A DNA stretch of 64,000 nt from Methylibium rhizosphaerae (GTDB taxonomy: Bacteria > Pseudomonadota > Gammaproteobacteria > Burkholderiales > Burkholderiaceae_C), in assembly GCF_006386545.1 (NCBI RefSeq), contig NZ_SWAR01000002.1:124001-188000 (forward strand), written 5' to 3'. The notes below the pieces were generated by a model that was given only the letters and a program-made list of their open reading frames with translations, was not told where the DNA came from and did not search any database. Shown here piece after piece: positions 10,641-19,496 of this stretch (the stretch's first letter is position 1; each line of letters opens with the position of its first letter). The translations under genes were made by a program, and so were the position numbers.

Positions 10641-12914
10641 ATGCATCCTGCGACCTTCCTGCTTGGCGCCGCCGTCGCCGCCACCCTATGCCTGGCCGGC
10701 CCCACGTTTGCCCAACACGCCGCAACCGCCGGCCCCAGCGCCACGACGGCCGCCGCACCGGCGCGGCCGGTGGTGCCGCCGAACCGGCCTCGCATCGGCC
10801 TGGTGCTTTCGGGCGGCGGCGCGCGCGGCCTGGCCCATGTGGGCGTGCTCAAGGTGCTGGAGCGGCAGCGCGTGCCGATCGACGTGATCGCCGGCACGTC
10901 CATGGGCGCCATCATCGGCGGGCTGTATGCCAGCGGCATGAGCGCCGAGCAGATCGAGCATGAACTGCTCAAGGTGCACTGGGACGGCGTGTTCGCCAGC
11001 CGCGTGGAGCGGCAGGAGCTGTCGCAGCGCCGAAAGGAAGAGGACTTCGAAGTCTCGCCGGTGCTCGAGATCGGCATGCGCGACGGCGAGCTGCGCGTGC
11101 CGCTGGGCACGCTGTCGAGCCGCGGGCTGGAGGCGCTGCTGCGGCGCTACACGCTGCCGGTGCGCAACATCAGCGACTTCGATGCGCTGCCGATTCCGTT
11201 TCGCGCCGTGTCCACCGACATGGAGACCGGCGAAGCGCGGGTGCTGAACAGCGGTGACCTGGCGCTCGCGCTGCGCTCGTCGATGTCGGTGCCGGGCGTG
11301 TTCGCGCCCATCGAGGTCAACGAACGCATCCTGGGCGACGGCGGGCTGGTCAACAACCTGCCGGTGGACGTGGCGCGCCAGATGGGCGCCGACATCGTGA
11401 TAGCGGTCAACATCGGCACGCCGCTGGCACCGCGCGAGACGCTCGGCTCGCTGCTGGGCGTGACCACCCAGATGATCAACATCCTCACCGAGCAGAACGT
11501 GCAGCGCAGCCTCAAGACGCTGACCCCGCGCGACGTGCTCCTGGCCCCCAAGCTGGGCGAGCTGACCTCGGGCGACTTCGCCCGCACGCGCGAGCTCATC
11601 GCGGCCGGGGAGACGCACACCGAGTCGCGCAGCGGCGAACTGGCGCGCCTGTCGCTGGACCCGGAGGCCTACCTGGCCTGGGCGGCTTCGCGGCCGGCCA
11701 CCGGCCAGCCGGTGGCGATGTTGAACTTCATCGAGTTCAAGGGCAGCGAGACCACCAACCCGCAGCGTTTCGCCGGGCAGCTCGAAAGCAGGCCCGGCCA
11801 GCCCTTCGACACGGCCGCCGCCGAGCGTGACGCGCGCCGCCTGGCCGCCACCGGGGACTACGTGCGCGCCGACTACCACCTCGTCAGCACGCCCGAAGGC
11901 GATGGACTGCTGTTCGACCTGGAGGACAAGCCATGGGGCCCGAACTACTTCCGCATCGGCCTGGACATGTTCACCGACTTCCGTGGCCGCAGCGCGTTCA
12001 ACCTCAAGATCGCCCACAACCGCCACTGGACCGATGCCAACGGCAGCGAGTGGCGCAACCGCATCCAGATCGGCGAGCGGCCACGCTGGTTCACCGAGTG
12101 GTACCACCCGATCGGGCAGACCAACGACTGGTTCGTGTCGACCTATGGTGACGCGAGCCGGCGCAGCTACCCGGTCTACACCGACGGCCGCGAGGACGGC
12201 CGCTACCGCCATACGGTGGGACGGCTCGGGATCGACCTCGGACAGCCCTGGGGTCGCTGGGGCGAGCTGCGCGGCGGGCTGGTGTACACAGCGCTGCGGG
12301 ACTCACCCGAGCTGGTGTCATTCTCGAACCCGCAGGCCGACCAGGTGGTCACCAGCCGCGAAACCGGCGTGCGGCTCGCGCTGGCGGTGGACCAGCTCGA
12401 CTATGCCTACTTCACCCAGAGCGGCTACCGGTTCACGCTGTCGACCGTGCTGGGCCGGCAGAAGCCGTCGAACGGCGAGGAAAAGCGGCTCGTCAACTTC
12501 GAAGGCGAAGGAAGCTATGCGCGCACCTTCGGCCGCCACACCTTCAATGTGCTGGGGCGCTGGCAGCAGGCCAACGTGCCCACTGCGGTGGGCCGCGGCC
12601 GCTATACCCTGGGCGGCTTCCAGCAGCTGTCGGGCTACCTGCCCGGCCAGGTGGAAGGCAACTACCTCGCCTTCGGACGCCTGAGCTACTACGCGAGGCT
12701 CACGCCGCCGGCACTGACGCGCGGTTTCTTTGCCGGCGCCACCGTGGAGGCCGGCAACGCCTGGAGCAGCCGCTCGAGCATGGACGTCGGCGACCTGCGC
12801 TACGGCAGCAGCATCTTCCTGGGCGCCGACACCGGCATCGGGCCGCTGTACCTCGGATTCGTGCATGCGCCGCGGGGCGACCACGGCGTGTACCTGTTCC
12901 TCGGCCGGCCCTGA
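10641..12914 (+). CDS. Patatin-like phospholipase with POTRA and Omp85-type barrel (type Vd autotransporter)
   Basis: A 757-residue protein. A signal peptide (about 1-24, cleaved after TFA) precedes a patatin domain with all three signatures: oxyanion GGGARG (58-63), GTSMG with nucleophile Ser87, and DGG with Asp233. Residues 350-430 look like one POTRA domain. The remaining roughly 330 residues are a glycine- and aromatic-rich beta-barrel resembling BamA/FhaC. This order is that of PlpD-type (type Vd) autotransporters, which display a phospholipase A1 at or beyond the outer membrane. The start was set at MHPATFLLG because a secretion signal follows. It lies 37 bases after the Wzi-like gene and could be co-transcribed with it. 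Confidence 0.86.
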   Translation: MHPATFLLGAAVAATLCLAGPTFAQHAATAGPSATTAAAPARPVVPPNRPRIGLVLSGGGARGLAHVGVLKVLERQRVPIDVIAGTSMGAIIGGLYASGMSAEQIEHELLKVHWDGVFASRVERQELSQRRKEEDFEVSPVLEIGMRDGELRVPLGTLSSRGLEALLRRYTLPVRNISDFDALPIPFRAVSTDMETGEARVLNSGDLALALRSSMSVPGVFAPIEVNERILGDGGLVNNLPVDVARQMGADIVIAVNIGTPLAPRETLGSLLGVTTQMINILTEQNVQRSLKTLTPRDVLLAPKLGELTSGDFARTRELIAAGETHTESRSGELARLSLDPEAYLAWAASRPATGQPVAMLNFIEFKGSETTNPQRFAGQLESRPGQPFDTAAAERDARRLAATGDYVRADYHLVSTPEGDGLLFDLEDKPWGPNYFRIGLDMFTDFRGRSAFNLKIAHNRHWTDANGSEWRNRIQIGERPRWFTEWYHPIGQTNDWFVSTYGDASRRSYPVYTDGREDGRYRHTVGRLGIDLGQPWGRWGELRGGLVYTALRDSPELVSFSNPQADQVVTSRETGVRLALAVDQLDYAYFTQSGYRFTLSTVLGRQKPSNGEEKRLVNFEGEGSYARTFGRHTFNVLGRWQQANVPTAVGRGRYTLGGFQQLSGYLPGQVEGNYLAFGRLSYYARLTPPALTRGFFAGATVEAGNAWSSRSSMDVGDLRYGSSIFLGADTGIGPLYLGFVHAPRGDHGVYLFLGRP

Positions 12915-12929
12915 CCGGAAGAGAGGTCT

Positions 12930-15041
12930 TCAGCGCACCTTGTCGGTGGCCTGGTTGCGTTCGGCGACGGAACGGCGCAACCAGCGGCGCAGGTGGTCGG
13001 CCACGCGGTTGACGACCTCGGCGTCCCAGGCGACCGCGTCGTCGCGTTCGCCGTGGCGCATGAGCGCCTCGCGCAGCCAGCGTTGCAGCTGCTCCACCGG
13101 GCGGCCCGCGCTGCGCAGCTGCGTCAGATCGATGCTGGGCACGCTCAGCACCTTGGCCTCTTCTCCCAGCTCCACGTCGCTGGTGATCACGCAGGTGGCG
13201 GCGCGCAGCAGGCCCACCCGTTCGAGATAGCCCAGCGACGGCAGCACCACCACCTGCGCGTCGAGCAGCTGCCTGGTCCAGCCACCGCTGTCGATCTGCG
13301 CCTGCTCGGCCGCGCTCACCAGCCAGATCACCGGCACCTCGGCCGCCGCGGCACACACCACCTTCATGAGGCTGGTGGTGTCTTCGCCGCTGGCCTGCTG
13401 CGCCAGCACGCCGGGCGCGAGCAGCAGGAAACCGGCCGCCGACGGCATGGTCACGTTCTTCATGCCGGCGCGGCGCAGGGTCACTTCCGGCGGCACCAGG
13501 TGCTCGGCCAGCTGGCGCAGCACGTTGCCGGCCAGGTCGCCGACGAAATGGATGCGGTCCGACGGCACGCCTTCGCGGTACAGCGCGTAGTGCACGCTGA
13601 GGCGGTCGGTGTAGAGCACGTCGGCAATGCGGTCGAGCAGCACCGAGTTGAGCTCGGCACCGGCTTCGCTGCCGACGACCTGTTGCCGGGAGCCGGCGTC
13701 GAAACGCGCCAGCGGCAGGCCGCGCTTGCGCGCCACCAGGCTGCAGGCCAGCAGCGCATCGCTCGAGCCCATGGCCAGCACCGCGCGCGGCGCGTACTCG
13801 TCGATCACCTGCGAGAAGGCGCACAGCATGCTCGCCGCATGGTCGGCGAAACCATGGCGGCCTGTCGCCACGAACTGCAGGTCGAGGATCGGGAAGTTCA
13901 GCACCTCCATCACGTCCTCGACCGAATGCACGCCTTCCTCTGCGCCGGTGTGCACGATCAGGGTGGGCGGCAACGCGTACTGGCGCTTGGCCTCGAGCCC
14001 CTGCGCCAGCGCCACCGCCTTCAGGTAGTCGGCCGGCGTCTGGGTGAGCAGCAAGATCGGGTTGGCCAGCTCGGGCAGCGGGCCGCGCACCCGGCGGCGG
14101 ATCATGTCTTCGGCACCCAGCAGTGCCGCAGCCGGCGGCAGCGCCGTGGCGGCGCTGCGTGCGGGGGCCGCCGGTGCGGCCGGCCCGTTGCTGCTGACCA
14201 CGCGCGCCACCGGGTTGACCGACTCGCCCACCTCGCCGCGGATCTCGTTGGCGGCGGCGCGTACCGTGGCCTCGTCGACGTTGTTGTCGTTCGACAGGAA
14301 CGCGCCGAGCAGCAGCCGGTTGCACAGCAGGTTGATGCGGCGTGGAACGCCGGCGGTCCAGCGATGGATCTCCTCGAAGGCGCCCTCGGCAAACGACGGC
14401 GTGTCGGTCCAGCCGGCGCGCTTGAGGCGGTGCTCGATGTAGGAGCGGGTCTCGCCCGCATCGAGCGGCCCCAGGTGGCAAGAGGCGATGACGCGCTGCC
14501 GGAACTGCTCCATCGACGGCGACTCGAGCATGCGCCGCAGTTCGGGCTGCCCGATCAGGAAGCTCTGCAGCAGCGCGTGCCGCTCGAGCTGGAAGTTCGA
14601 CAGCATGCGCAGCTCTTCGATCGCCGCCAGGCTCAGGTTCTGCGCTTCGTCGACGATCAGCAGCGCCCGGCGGTTGCTCGCGGCCAGCGCGGTGAGGAAG
14701 CCCTCGAGCGAGGCGATCAGCTGCGCCTTCGATGCGCCCTGCGGAGCCGGCACGCCGAAGGCAGTGAGCACGGCCTGCAGCAGCTCGCTGGGGTCGAGCT
14801 GGGTGCTCACCACCTGCGCAGCGACGATGTCCTCGCTCTCCAGCCCGGCCAGCATGGTGCGCACCAGCGTGGTCTTGCCGGCGCCGATGTCGCCGGTCAC
14901 CACGATGAAGCCCTCGCCCTGGTAGACGCCGAACTTCAGGTAGGCGAGTGCATTGCTGTGCCCGCGGCTGTCGAAATAGAAAGCCGGGTCAGGGTTCAGC
15001 TGGAAGGGGGGTTCCTTCAGCCCGAAATGAGCTTCGTACAT
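12930..15041 (-). CDS. XrtA/ExeA-type AAA ATPase fused to a degenerate UDP-GlcNAc 2-epimerase domain
   Basis: A 703-residue two-part protein. Residues 1-275 are an ExeA/MshM-like ATPase of the class found in PEP-CTERM/XrtA loci: it opens MYEAHFGLKEPPFQLNPDP, has Walker A GDIGAGKTT (50-58) and Walker B ALLIVDEAQ (126-134). A Pro/Ala linker (about 280-305) leads to residues 327-660, which follow the WecB epimerase fold along its length (VLYTDRLSVHYALYREGV, IHFVGD, GYLERVGLLRAATCVITSD). Key epimerase motifs are changed: HGDTTTT is MGSSDAL, EAGLR is DAGSR, GHRRE is missing and GGIQEE is ELGEE. The second half is thus probably a sugar-nucleotide-binding or structural pseudoenzyme. The start was chosen at the canonical MYEAHFGL. 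No exosortase gene is in the window. Confidence 0.82.
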   Translation of the reverse strand: MYEAHFGLKEPPFQLNPDPAFYFDSRGHSNALAYLKFGVYQGEGFIVVTGDIGAGKTTLVRTMLAGLESEDIVAAQVVSTQLDPSELLQAVLTAFGVPAPQGASKAQLIASLEGFLTALAASNRRALLIVDEAQNLSLAAIEELRMLSNFQLERHALLQSFLIGQPELRRMLESPSMEQFRQRVIASCHLGPLDAGETRSYIEHRLKRAGWTDTPSFAEGAFEEIHRWTAGVPRRINLLCNRLLLGAFLSNDNNVDEATVRAAANEIRGEVGESVNPVARVVSSNGPAAPAAPARSAATALPPAAALLGAEDMIRRRVRGPLPELANPILLLTQTPADYLKAVALAQGLEAKRQYALPPTLIVHTGAEEGVHSVEDVMEVLNFPILDLQFVATGRHGFADHAASMLCAFSQVIDEYAPRAVLAMGSSDALLACSLVARKRGLPLARFDAGSRQQVVGSEAGAELNSVLLDRIADVLYTDRLSVHYALYREGVPSDRIHFVGDLAGNVLRQLAEHLVPPEVTLRRAGMKNVTMPSAAGFLLLAPGVLAQQASGEDTTSLMKVVCAAAAEVPVIWLVSAAEQAQIDSGGWTRQLLDAQVVVLPSLGYLERVGLLRAATCVITSDVELGEEAKVLSVPSIDLTQLRSAGRPVEQLQRWLREALMRHGERDDAVAWDAEVVNRVADHLRRWLRRSVAERNQATDKVR

Positions 15042-15221
15042 GCGAAACGCCGAGGGAGTGACGGGTCCGCATGCGGGCGGGCCCAAGTTGCGCGAGCTTA
15101 CCGCCAGCCCGCGACAAACTGCACCCCATCCCCCCGCGAATGAACGAGAAGGAGCCCCGGGCGACCGCCCCTCCGGTTGGGGGGTGGATTTCAGCCGTGG
15201 ACCAGCCTCGGTGGCTTGCCG

Positions 15222-15932
15222 CTACGCCGCGGCGCTCGGCGGTGCCGGCACCCAGGCGCGCAGGGTCTGGGCCACGTCCTCGACGCCGGTCTTGTTGAGC
15301 GCCGAAAACAGCGTCACGCCCACGTCGGCCTCGTCGGTGGCCACCTCGCCCAGCACCGCCTGCGCATTGCGCAGCGCCTCGGCCGACTCCTTGCGGTTGA
15401 GCTTGTCGGCCTTGGTGAGCAGCACCAGGAGCTTCACCTCGCCGGTGCCCACGCGCGGGGCGATGAAGCCCAGCAGCTGGCGGTCCAGGTCGGTGAAGCC
15501 GTGGCGGGAATCGACCATCTGCACCACGCCGGCCAGATTGCGGCGCACTTCGAGGTATTCGGCCATCACTTCCTGCCAGCGCAGCTTGGCGGCGCGCTCC
15601 ACCTTGGCATAGCCGTAGCCGGGCAGGTCGGCCAGCAGCGCCTGTGCGCCCTCCTTCGGCCCCAGCTCGAACAGGTTGACGTGCTGCGTGCGGCCCGGCG
15701 TCTTGGAAGCGAAGGCGAGCTGGCGCTGCTGGGTGAGCGTGTTGATCGCGGTGGACTTGCCGGCGTTGGAGCGCCCCACGAAGGCGATCTCGGGCAGCTC
15801 GGTGACCGGCAGGTGGTGCAGCTGCGAGCCGGTGGTCAGGAAGCGTGCGGTGTGCATCCAGGCCAGCGCGGCGCGGGCCTCCGGCGAGGGCGTGTGATGT
15901 CGGGGGAGCTGGGGGGAGGCGGGCGCGTTCAT
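15222..15932 (-). CDS. engB: Ribosome-biogenesis GTPase EngB (YihA/YsxC)
   Basis: A 236-residue GTPase of the EngB family, needed for assembly of the 50S ribosomal subunit. The G1 loop GRSNAGKST, a G2-region TPGRTQHVN, G3 DLPGYG and G4 TKADKLNR are all visible. The start MNAPASPQ was preferred over an upstream in-frame ATG because it matches family length and leaves room for the divergent promoter. It is transcribed away from cytochrome c4, a pairing common in betaproteobacteria. The C-terminus ends in a short Pro/Ala tail. Confidence 0.95.
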   Translation of the reverse strand: MNAPASPQLPRHHTPSPEARAALAWMHTARFLTTGSQLHHLPVTELPEIAFVGRSNAGKSTAINTLTQQRQLAFASKTPGRTQHVNLFELGPKEGAQALLADLPGYGYAKVERAAKLRWQEVMAEYLEVRRNLAGVVQMVDSRHGFTDLDRQLLGFIAPRVGTGEVKLLVLLTKADKLNRKESAEALRNAQAVLGEVATDEADVGVTLFSALNKTGVEDVAQTLRAWVPAPPSAAA

Positions 15933-15982
15933 GGGGCATTGTAAAATCCGCGGGTTTTGCACAAGAACCGCCCAAGCCCACC

Positions 15983-16603
15983 ATGATGAAGATCATCGCC
16001 TCCGTGCTCCTGGCTGCCGCCGTGGCGGCCCCGGCTTCTGCCGCCGAGACCAAGCCCGCTGCGAAGCCCGACCTGAAGAAAGGCGAGGCGATCTCCACGC
16101 AGGTCTGCGGGGCCTGCCACACCGCCGACGGCAATCGCGGCGCACCGGCCAACCCCATCATCGCGGGCCAGCATCCCGAATACATCGTCAAGCAGCTGTC
16201 CGAATTCAAGGCCGGCAAGCGCGTGAACCCGGTGATGCAGGGCTTCGCGGCGCAGCTCAGCGACGACGACATGAAAAACGTCGCCGCCTTCTATGCGAGC
16301 AAGAGCGCCAAGCCGGGCTTCGCCAAGAACAAGGACCTGGTGAAGCTCGGCGAGAAGATCTACCGCGGCGGCATCGCCGACAAGCACGTACCCGCCTGCG
16401 CCGGCTGCCACAGCCCCACCGGCGCCGGCATCCCGTCGCAATACCCGCGCCTGGCCGGCCAGCATGCCGACTACACCGAGGCCCAGCTGAATGCGTTCCG
16501 CCTGGGCGGCCGCAAGAACAACGCCCAGATGAGCACCATCGCCTATGCGATGAACGAACGCGAGATCAAGGCGGTGGCCGACTACATCGCCGGCCTGCGC
16601 TGA
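15983..16603 (+). CDS. Cytochrome c4, periplasmic dihaem
   Basis: A 206-residue protein with a signal peptide (about 1-20, cleavage after ASA) and two haem c motifs, CGACH and CAGCH, in two similar halves: the standard architecture of cytochrome c4. It passes electrons from the bc1 complex to terminal oxidases such as cbb3 in the periplasm. Met ligands are available in 'NPVMQGFAAQL' and 'NAQMSTIAYAM'. Two in-frame ATGs occur at the start (MMK); either could be used. A TGTAAAAT sequence in the 50-base gap to divergent engB is a plausible -10 element. A strong terminator follows. Confidence 0.95.
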   Translation: MMKIIASVLLAAAVAAPASAAETKPAAKPDLKKGEAISTQVCGACHTADGNRGAPANPIIAGQHPEYIVKQLSEFKAGKRVNPVMQGFAAQLSDDDMKNVAAFYASKSAKPGFAKNKDLVKLGEKIYRGGIADKHVPACAGCHSPTGAGIPSQYPRLAGQHADYTEAQLNAFRLGGRKNNAQMSTIAYAMNEREIKAVADYIAGLR

Positions 16604-16632
16604 TCGAACGACAAGCGGACCTCCCCCGACAA

Positions 16633-16666
16633 GAAGGCCGGTTGATTCAACCGGCCTTCTTTTTTT
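16633..16666 (+). terminator. Rho-independent terminator after cytochrome c4
   Basis: A perfect 11-base-pair stem (GAAGGCCGGTT / AACCGGCCTTC) with a five-base loop is followed by seven T residues. It ends the cytochrome c4 transcript and insulates the next gene, which has its own promoter-like element. Confidence 0.96.
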
Positions 16667-16692
16667 GGTCGCCTGCATGGCGCCTGCACCGC

Positions 16693-16754
16693 TTCGCTTT
16701 CTCGCAGGCCGTTTCGCATCGCAGCGCCAGCCTGCGCATGAGGCCCTTCACCAT
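16693..16754 (+). promoter_or_regulatory. PIP box with matching -10 (HrpX/HrpB-type promoter)
   Basis: TTCGC at 16693-16697 and TTCGC at 16713-16717 are separated by exactly 15 bases. After a further 31 bases comes CACCAT (16749-16754), which fits YANNNT. This is the full plant-inducible-promoter layout known from Xanthomonas and Acidovorax (TTCGB-N15-TTCGB-N30-32-YANNNT), bound by HrpX/HrpB-type AraC activators of type III secretion regulons. The site lies 27 bases after a terminator, and the -10 is about 50 bases before the TTG start of the lipase-like gene. By rough calculation about one TTCGB-N15-TTCGB would occur by chance in 64 kb on both strands; requiring the -10 at the right distance cuts that roughly tenfold. 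Confidence 0.6.
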
Positions 16755-16804
16755 GCCGTCGGCTCGCCAGTGGGCGGGCCGTCCAGCATGCGGAGAAGGA
16801 AGCT

Positions 16805-17992
16805 TTGTCGAACTCTCTGGAAGGAATCGGCTGGCGTGCCCCTCCAGCACTGAACGCCCCGGGCGCTTCCGAGCGAGGGGCCGAAACGAATGGTGCGCAG
16901 GCTCCGCCCTCGAGCGCCTTCGCCGAATTGCGTCGCGCGCCGAAGGCTTCGGCCGACACGGCGGCAATGCGCCTGCGAAGCCCATTGCCTTCGACGTCGA
17001 AGCAGCAGGGCCTCACGGCGCCGCCGACCTTGCCTGCGCCGCTGCCGGCGCAGACCAACGATGCCTGGAGCCCCGCGCAGAAGCTGGCCTTCGACCATGC
17101 AGGCAAGGCCGGCATGGGCCCGTCGGACGCGATCCAGCTGACCCGGGTGGTGGCCATCAAGGAACAGGTCGACTCGCTGACCGCCAGGCTGCCGGAAATC
17201 CGGCTGACCCAGCCGGAGACCGCGAGCCGGATCGAGCAGTTGGCGGCGCTGTTCGACCAGGCGCTGCTGGCCCGCGACGTCTACTACAACGAATCCGTTC
17301 CCGGGCTCCTGCCGAAGGGCTGTTCACGCCTGTCCGAGGCAGAGCTTGCAGGGCTGAACCTGAGCCAGAAGGATCTCGTCAACGAGAAGTCGGGGTATTT
17401 CGCCGCGGTCTACAAGACCGGCGAAGGCCGCTACCTGCTGGTGAATCGGGGCACGGAGGCCGGCAAGGAGGGGCGCCGGGACTGGGGCGCCAACTTCAAG
17501 CAGGGCGTCGGCCTGGGCTCCCACCAGCACACCCAGGCCATGCACGCCGCCAGGCGGATCACGCAGGCAGCACCGGGACAGGTGTCTTTCGCGGGCCACT
17601 CGCTGGGCGGCGGCCTGGCCCAGGCGCAGGCGCTGGTCACCGGCCACAAGGCCACGGTGTTCAACGCAGCAGGCCTTCATTCGCGGACGGTGAAGCCCTT
17701 CGACACCGATCTGAGCAACGCCAGGAAACTGATCAGCGCCCACAACGTCCGGGGCGAGGTGCTGAGCACCATGCAGGACGCGGCCGGCAAGCTCATGCCT
17801 TCGGCCCGCGGAGAGCGCCAGCGGCTGTCCGCCGTGCGCACGCCGCAGGAGGCGGACGGCCTGCAATGGAGCGAAGGAAGGATGGGCCGGCTCAGCGCGG
17901 CCAAACACACCGTGGGGCTGCATTCGATGGACAGCGTGATCGCTTCGCTGGGCTGGCAGTTGAACCAGCTGCAGCATGCCACCACCCCATGA
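16805..17992 (+). CDS. Class 3 lipase-like protein, candidate type III effector
   Basis: A 395-residue protein. The start is a TTG preceded by GGAGAAGGA, giving MSNSLEGIGWRAPP. There is no signal peptide. Residues 1-90 are disordered, rich in Ala, Pro, Ser and Thr, as in many type III effectors. Residues 145-385 look like an alpha/beta hydrolase of the lipase class 3 / Mbeg1-like kind: GHSLGG (264-269, nucleophile Ser266), VFNAAGLHSRTV, ISAHNVRGEV (acidic residue Glu318 or a neighbour) and a late LHSMDSV with His373. Secreted lipases of this class occur among plant-pathogen effectors (XopAP and RipAL types). A PIP-box promoter stands directly upstream. Lipase fold is likely; the effector role is inference, and no secretion genes are in the window. 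Confidence 0.7.
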   Translation: MSNSLEGIGWRAPPALNAPGASERGAETNGAQAPPSSAFAELRRAPKASADTAAMRLRSPLPSTSKQQGLTAPPTLPAPLPAQTNDAWSPAQKLAFDHAGKAGMGPSDAIQLTRVVAIKEQVDSLTARLPEIRLTQPETASRIEQLAALFDQALLARDVYYNESVPGLLPKGCSRLSEAELAGLNLSQKDLVNEKSGYFAAVYKTGEGRYLLVNRGTEAGKEGRRDWGANFKQGVGLGSHQHTQAMHAARRITQAAPGQVSFAGHSLGGGLAQAQALVTGHKATVFNAAGLHSRTVKPFDTDLSNARKLISAHNVRGEVLSTMQDAAGKLMPSARGERQRLSAVRTPQEADGLQWSEGRMGRLSAAKHTVGLHSMDSVIASLGWQLNQLQHATTP

Positions 17993-18041
17993 GGCCGGCT
18001 CACGGGCGTATAGTGGCCCGATCTCCCGAACGCCAGCCGCC

Positions 18042-18401
18042 ATGCCCTACGCACTGCGCACCCGCGACGGCCTGATCGCCAGCCTGCACCGCGAACCCGA
18101 GCCGGGCGCCGAATTCCTGCCGCCGGACCATCCCGACGTGATGGCATTCCTGGGCCGCGAAGACCAGGCGAGCAGGTTCGCGAGCATGGACGCCGGGCTG
18201 GTGCGCGTGCTCGAAGACCTGGTGGACGTGCTGATCATGCGCAACGTGATCCGCATCACGGACCTGCCGCCCGAGGCGCAGCAGAAGCTGTTCGATCGCA
18301 AGCACTTCCGCGACCGCATGCACAAGCACTCGCTGAGGCTGTTCGAAGGCACCAACTTCGGCGCCGACGACGTGATCCACACCGACTTCGGCAACCTGTA
18401 A
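18042..18401 (+). CDS. Conserved hypothetical protein
   Basis: A 119-residue soluble protein that I do not recognise as having a known function. It opens MPYALRTRDGLIASLHREPE, then has a helical middle with LVRVLEDLVDVLIMRNVIRITDLP, and ends ADDVIHTDFGNL. The start was placed at MPYALRT, which leaves a 49-base leader after the lipase gene. The phrase ITDLPPEAQQKLFDRKHFR is the kind found in small Burkholderiales proteins sometimes carried along in databases under a tryptophan-synthase-like label, but no enzyme domain is visible. It precedes msrP by 80 bases on the same strand. Confidence 0.6.
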   Translation: MPYALRTRDGLIASLHREPEPGAEFLPPDHPDVMAFLGREDQASRFASMDAGLVRVLEDLVDVLIMRNVIRITDLPPEAQQKLFDRKHFRDRMHKHSLRLFEGTNFGADDVIHTDFGNL

Positions 18402-18481
18402 GGTCCGGGCGCTTCCGCACGACAGACGCGGAACCGCCTCGTGCGTCCCGCCTCGAACCGTGACCGTCCCGGAGACCTTGC

Positions 18482-19489
18482 ATGCTGATCCGCCGCCACA
18501 CCCGCACCGACAACGGCTTCGTCCATCCCGTCCCGTCCGAAATCACGCCCCGCGCCGCCTATGAGCAGCGGCGCGACTTCCTGCGGCTGGCCGCCGGCGG
18601 CGCGGCAGGCGCCGCACTGGCCGGCTGGGCCGCCCGCGATGCCTTCGCGCAGGCCACCGCCCGACCCAACAAGCTGGCCGCCCTGCCTGCCACCCGCAGC
18701 ACGCTGCCCGGCGCCGTGGTGATGGACAAGCAGACCTCCTACCAGGACGTCACCGGCTACAACAACTTCTACGAGTTCGGCACCGGCAAGGAAGACCCGG
18801 CGCGCCATGCCGGCTCGCTGAAGCCGCGGCCCTGGACCGTGACCATCGAAGGCGCAGTGAAGAAACCGCAGACGCTCGACCTCGACGCGCTGCAGAAGCT
18901 GTCGGCCATGGAAGAGCGCATCTACCGGCTGCGCTGCGTCGAAGGCTGGTCGATGGTGGTGCCTTGGGTCGGGTATTCGCTGGCCGAGCTCATCCGGCGG
19001 GTGGAGCCCACCGGCAATGCGAAGTACGTTGAATTCGTGACGCTGGCCGACCGGGCCCAGATGCCCGGCCTGCGTTCCGGCGTGCTGGACTGGCCGTATG
19101 TCGAAGGCCTGCGCCTGGACGAGGCGATGAATCCGCTCGCGATGCTGGCCTTCGGCCTCTATGGCGAGGTGCTGCCCAACCAGAACGGTGCGCCGCTGCG
19201 GCTGGTGGTGCCCTGGAAATACGGCTTCAAGAGCGGCAAGTCGATCCAGAAGATCCGCTTCGTCGAGAAGGAGCCGCGCACCTCGTGGGCGGCGGCCGCG
19301 CCGCAGGAATACGGCTTCTATTCGAACGTGAACCCCAAGGTGGACCACCCGCGCTGGAGCCAGGCCACCGAGCGGCGCATCGGCGAAGACGGCATCTTCG
19401 CGCGCAAGCGCCCCACGCTCATGTTCAACGGCTACGAACCGCAGGTCGGCCAGCTCTATGCGGGCATGGACCTGGCCAGGTTCTTCTGA
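18482..19489 (+). CDS. msrP: Methionine sulfoxide reductase catalytic subunit MsrP
   Basis: A 335-residue periplasmic molybdenum enzyme that repairs oxidised methionines in envelope proteins. A twin-arginine signal (RRDFLRLAA, 30-38) directs folded export with the Mo-molybdopterin cofactor. Cys152 in LRCVEGWSM is the expected molybdenum ligand. Length and motif order match E. coli YedY. A GGAGA ribosome-binding site precedes the ATG. msrQ follows after seven bases. Confidence 0.95.
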   Translation: MLIRRHTRTDNGFVHPVPSEITPRAAYEQRRDFLRLAAGGAAGAALAGWAARDAFAQATARPNKLAALPATRSTLPGAVVMDKQTSYQDVTGYNNFYEFGTGKEDPARHAGSLKPRPWTVTIEGAVKKPQTLDLDALQKLSAMEERIYRLRCVEGWSMVVPWVGYSLAELIRRVEPTGNAKYVEFVTLADRAQMPGLRSGVLDWPYVEGLRLDEAMNPLAMLAFGLYGEVLPNQNGAPLRLVVPWKYGFKSGKSIQKIRFVEKEPRTSWAAAAPQEYGFYSNVNPKVDHPRWSQATERRIGEDGIFARKRPTLMFNGYEPQVGQLYAGMDLARFF

Positions 19490-19496
19490 GCGCACG

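Noticed and set aside
6845..11110. Very long open frame (about 1420 codons) on the minus strand opposite the DUF1631 and Wzi-like genes
   Set aside because: Its translation is low-complexity and rich in Arg, Gln, His and Ala with no domain. It mirrors genuine genes on the other strand and is an artefact of high third-position GC.
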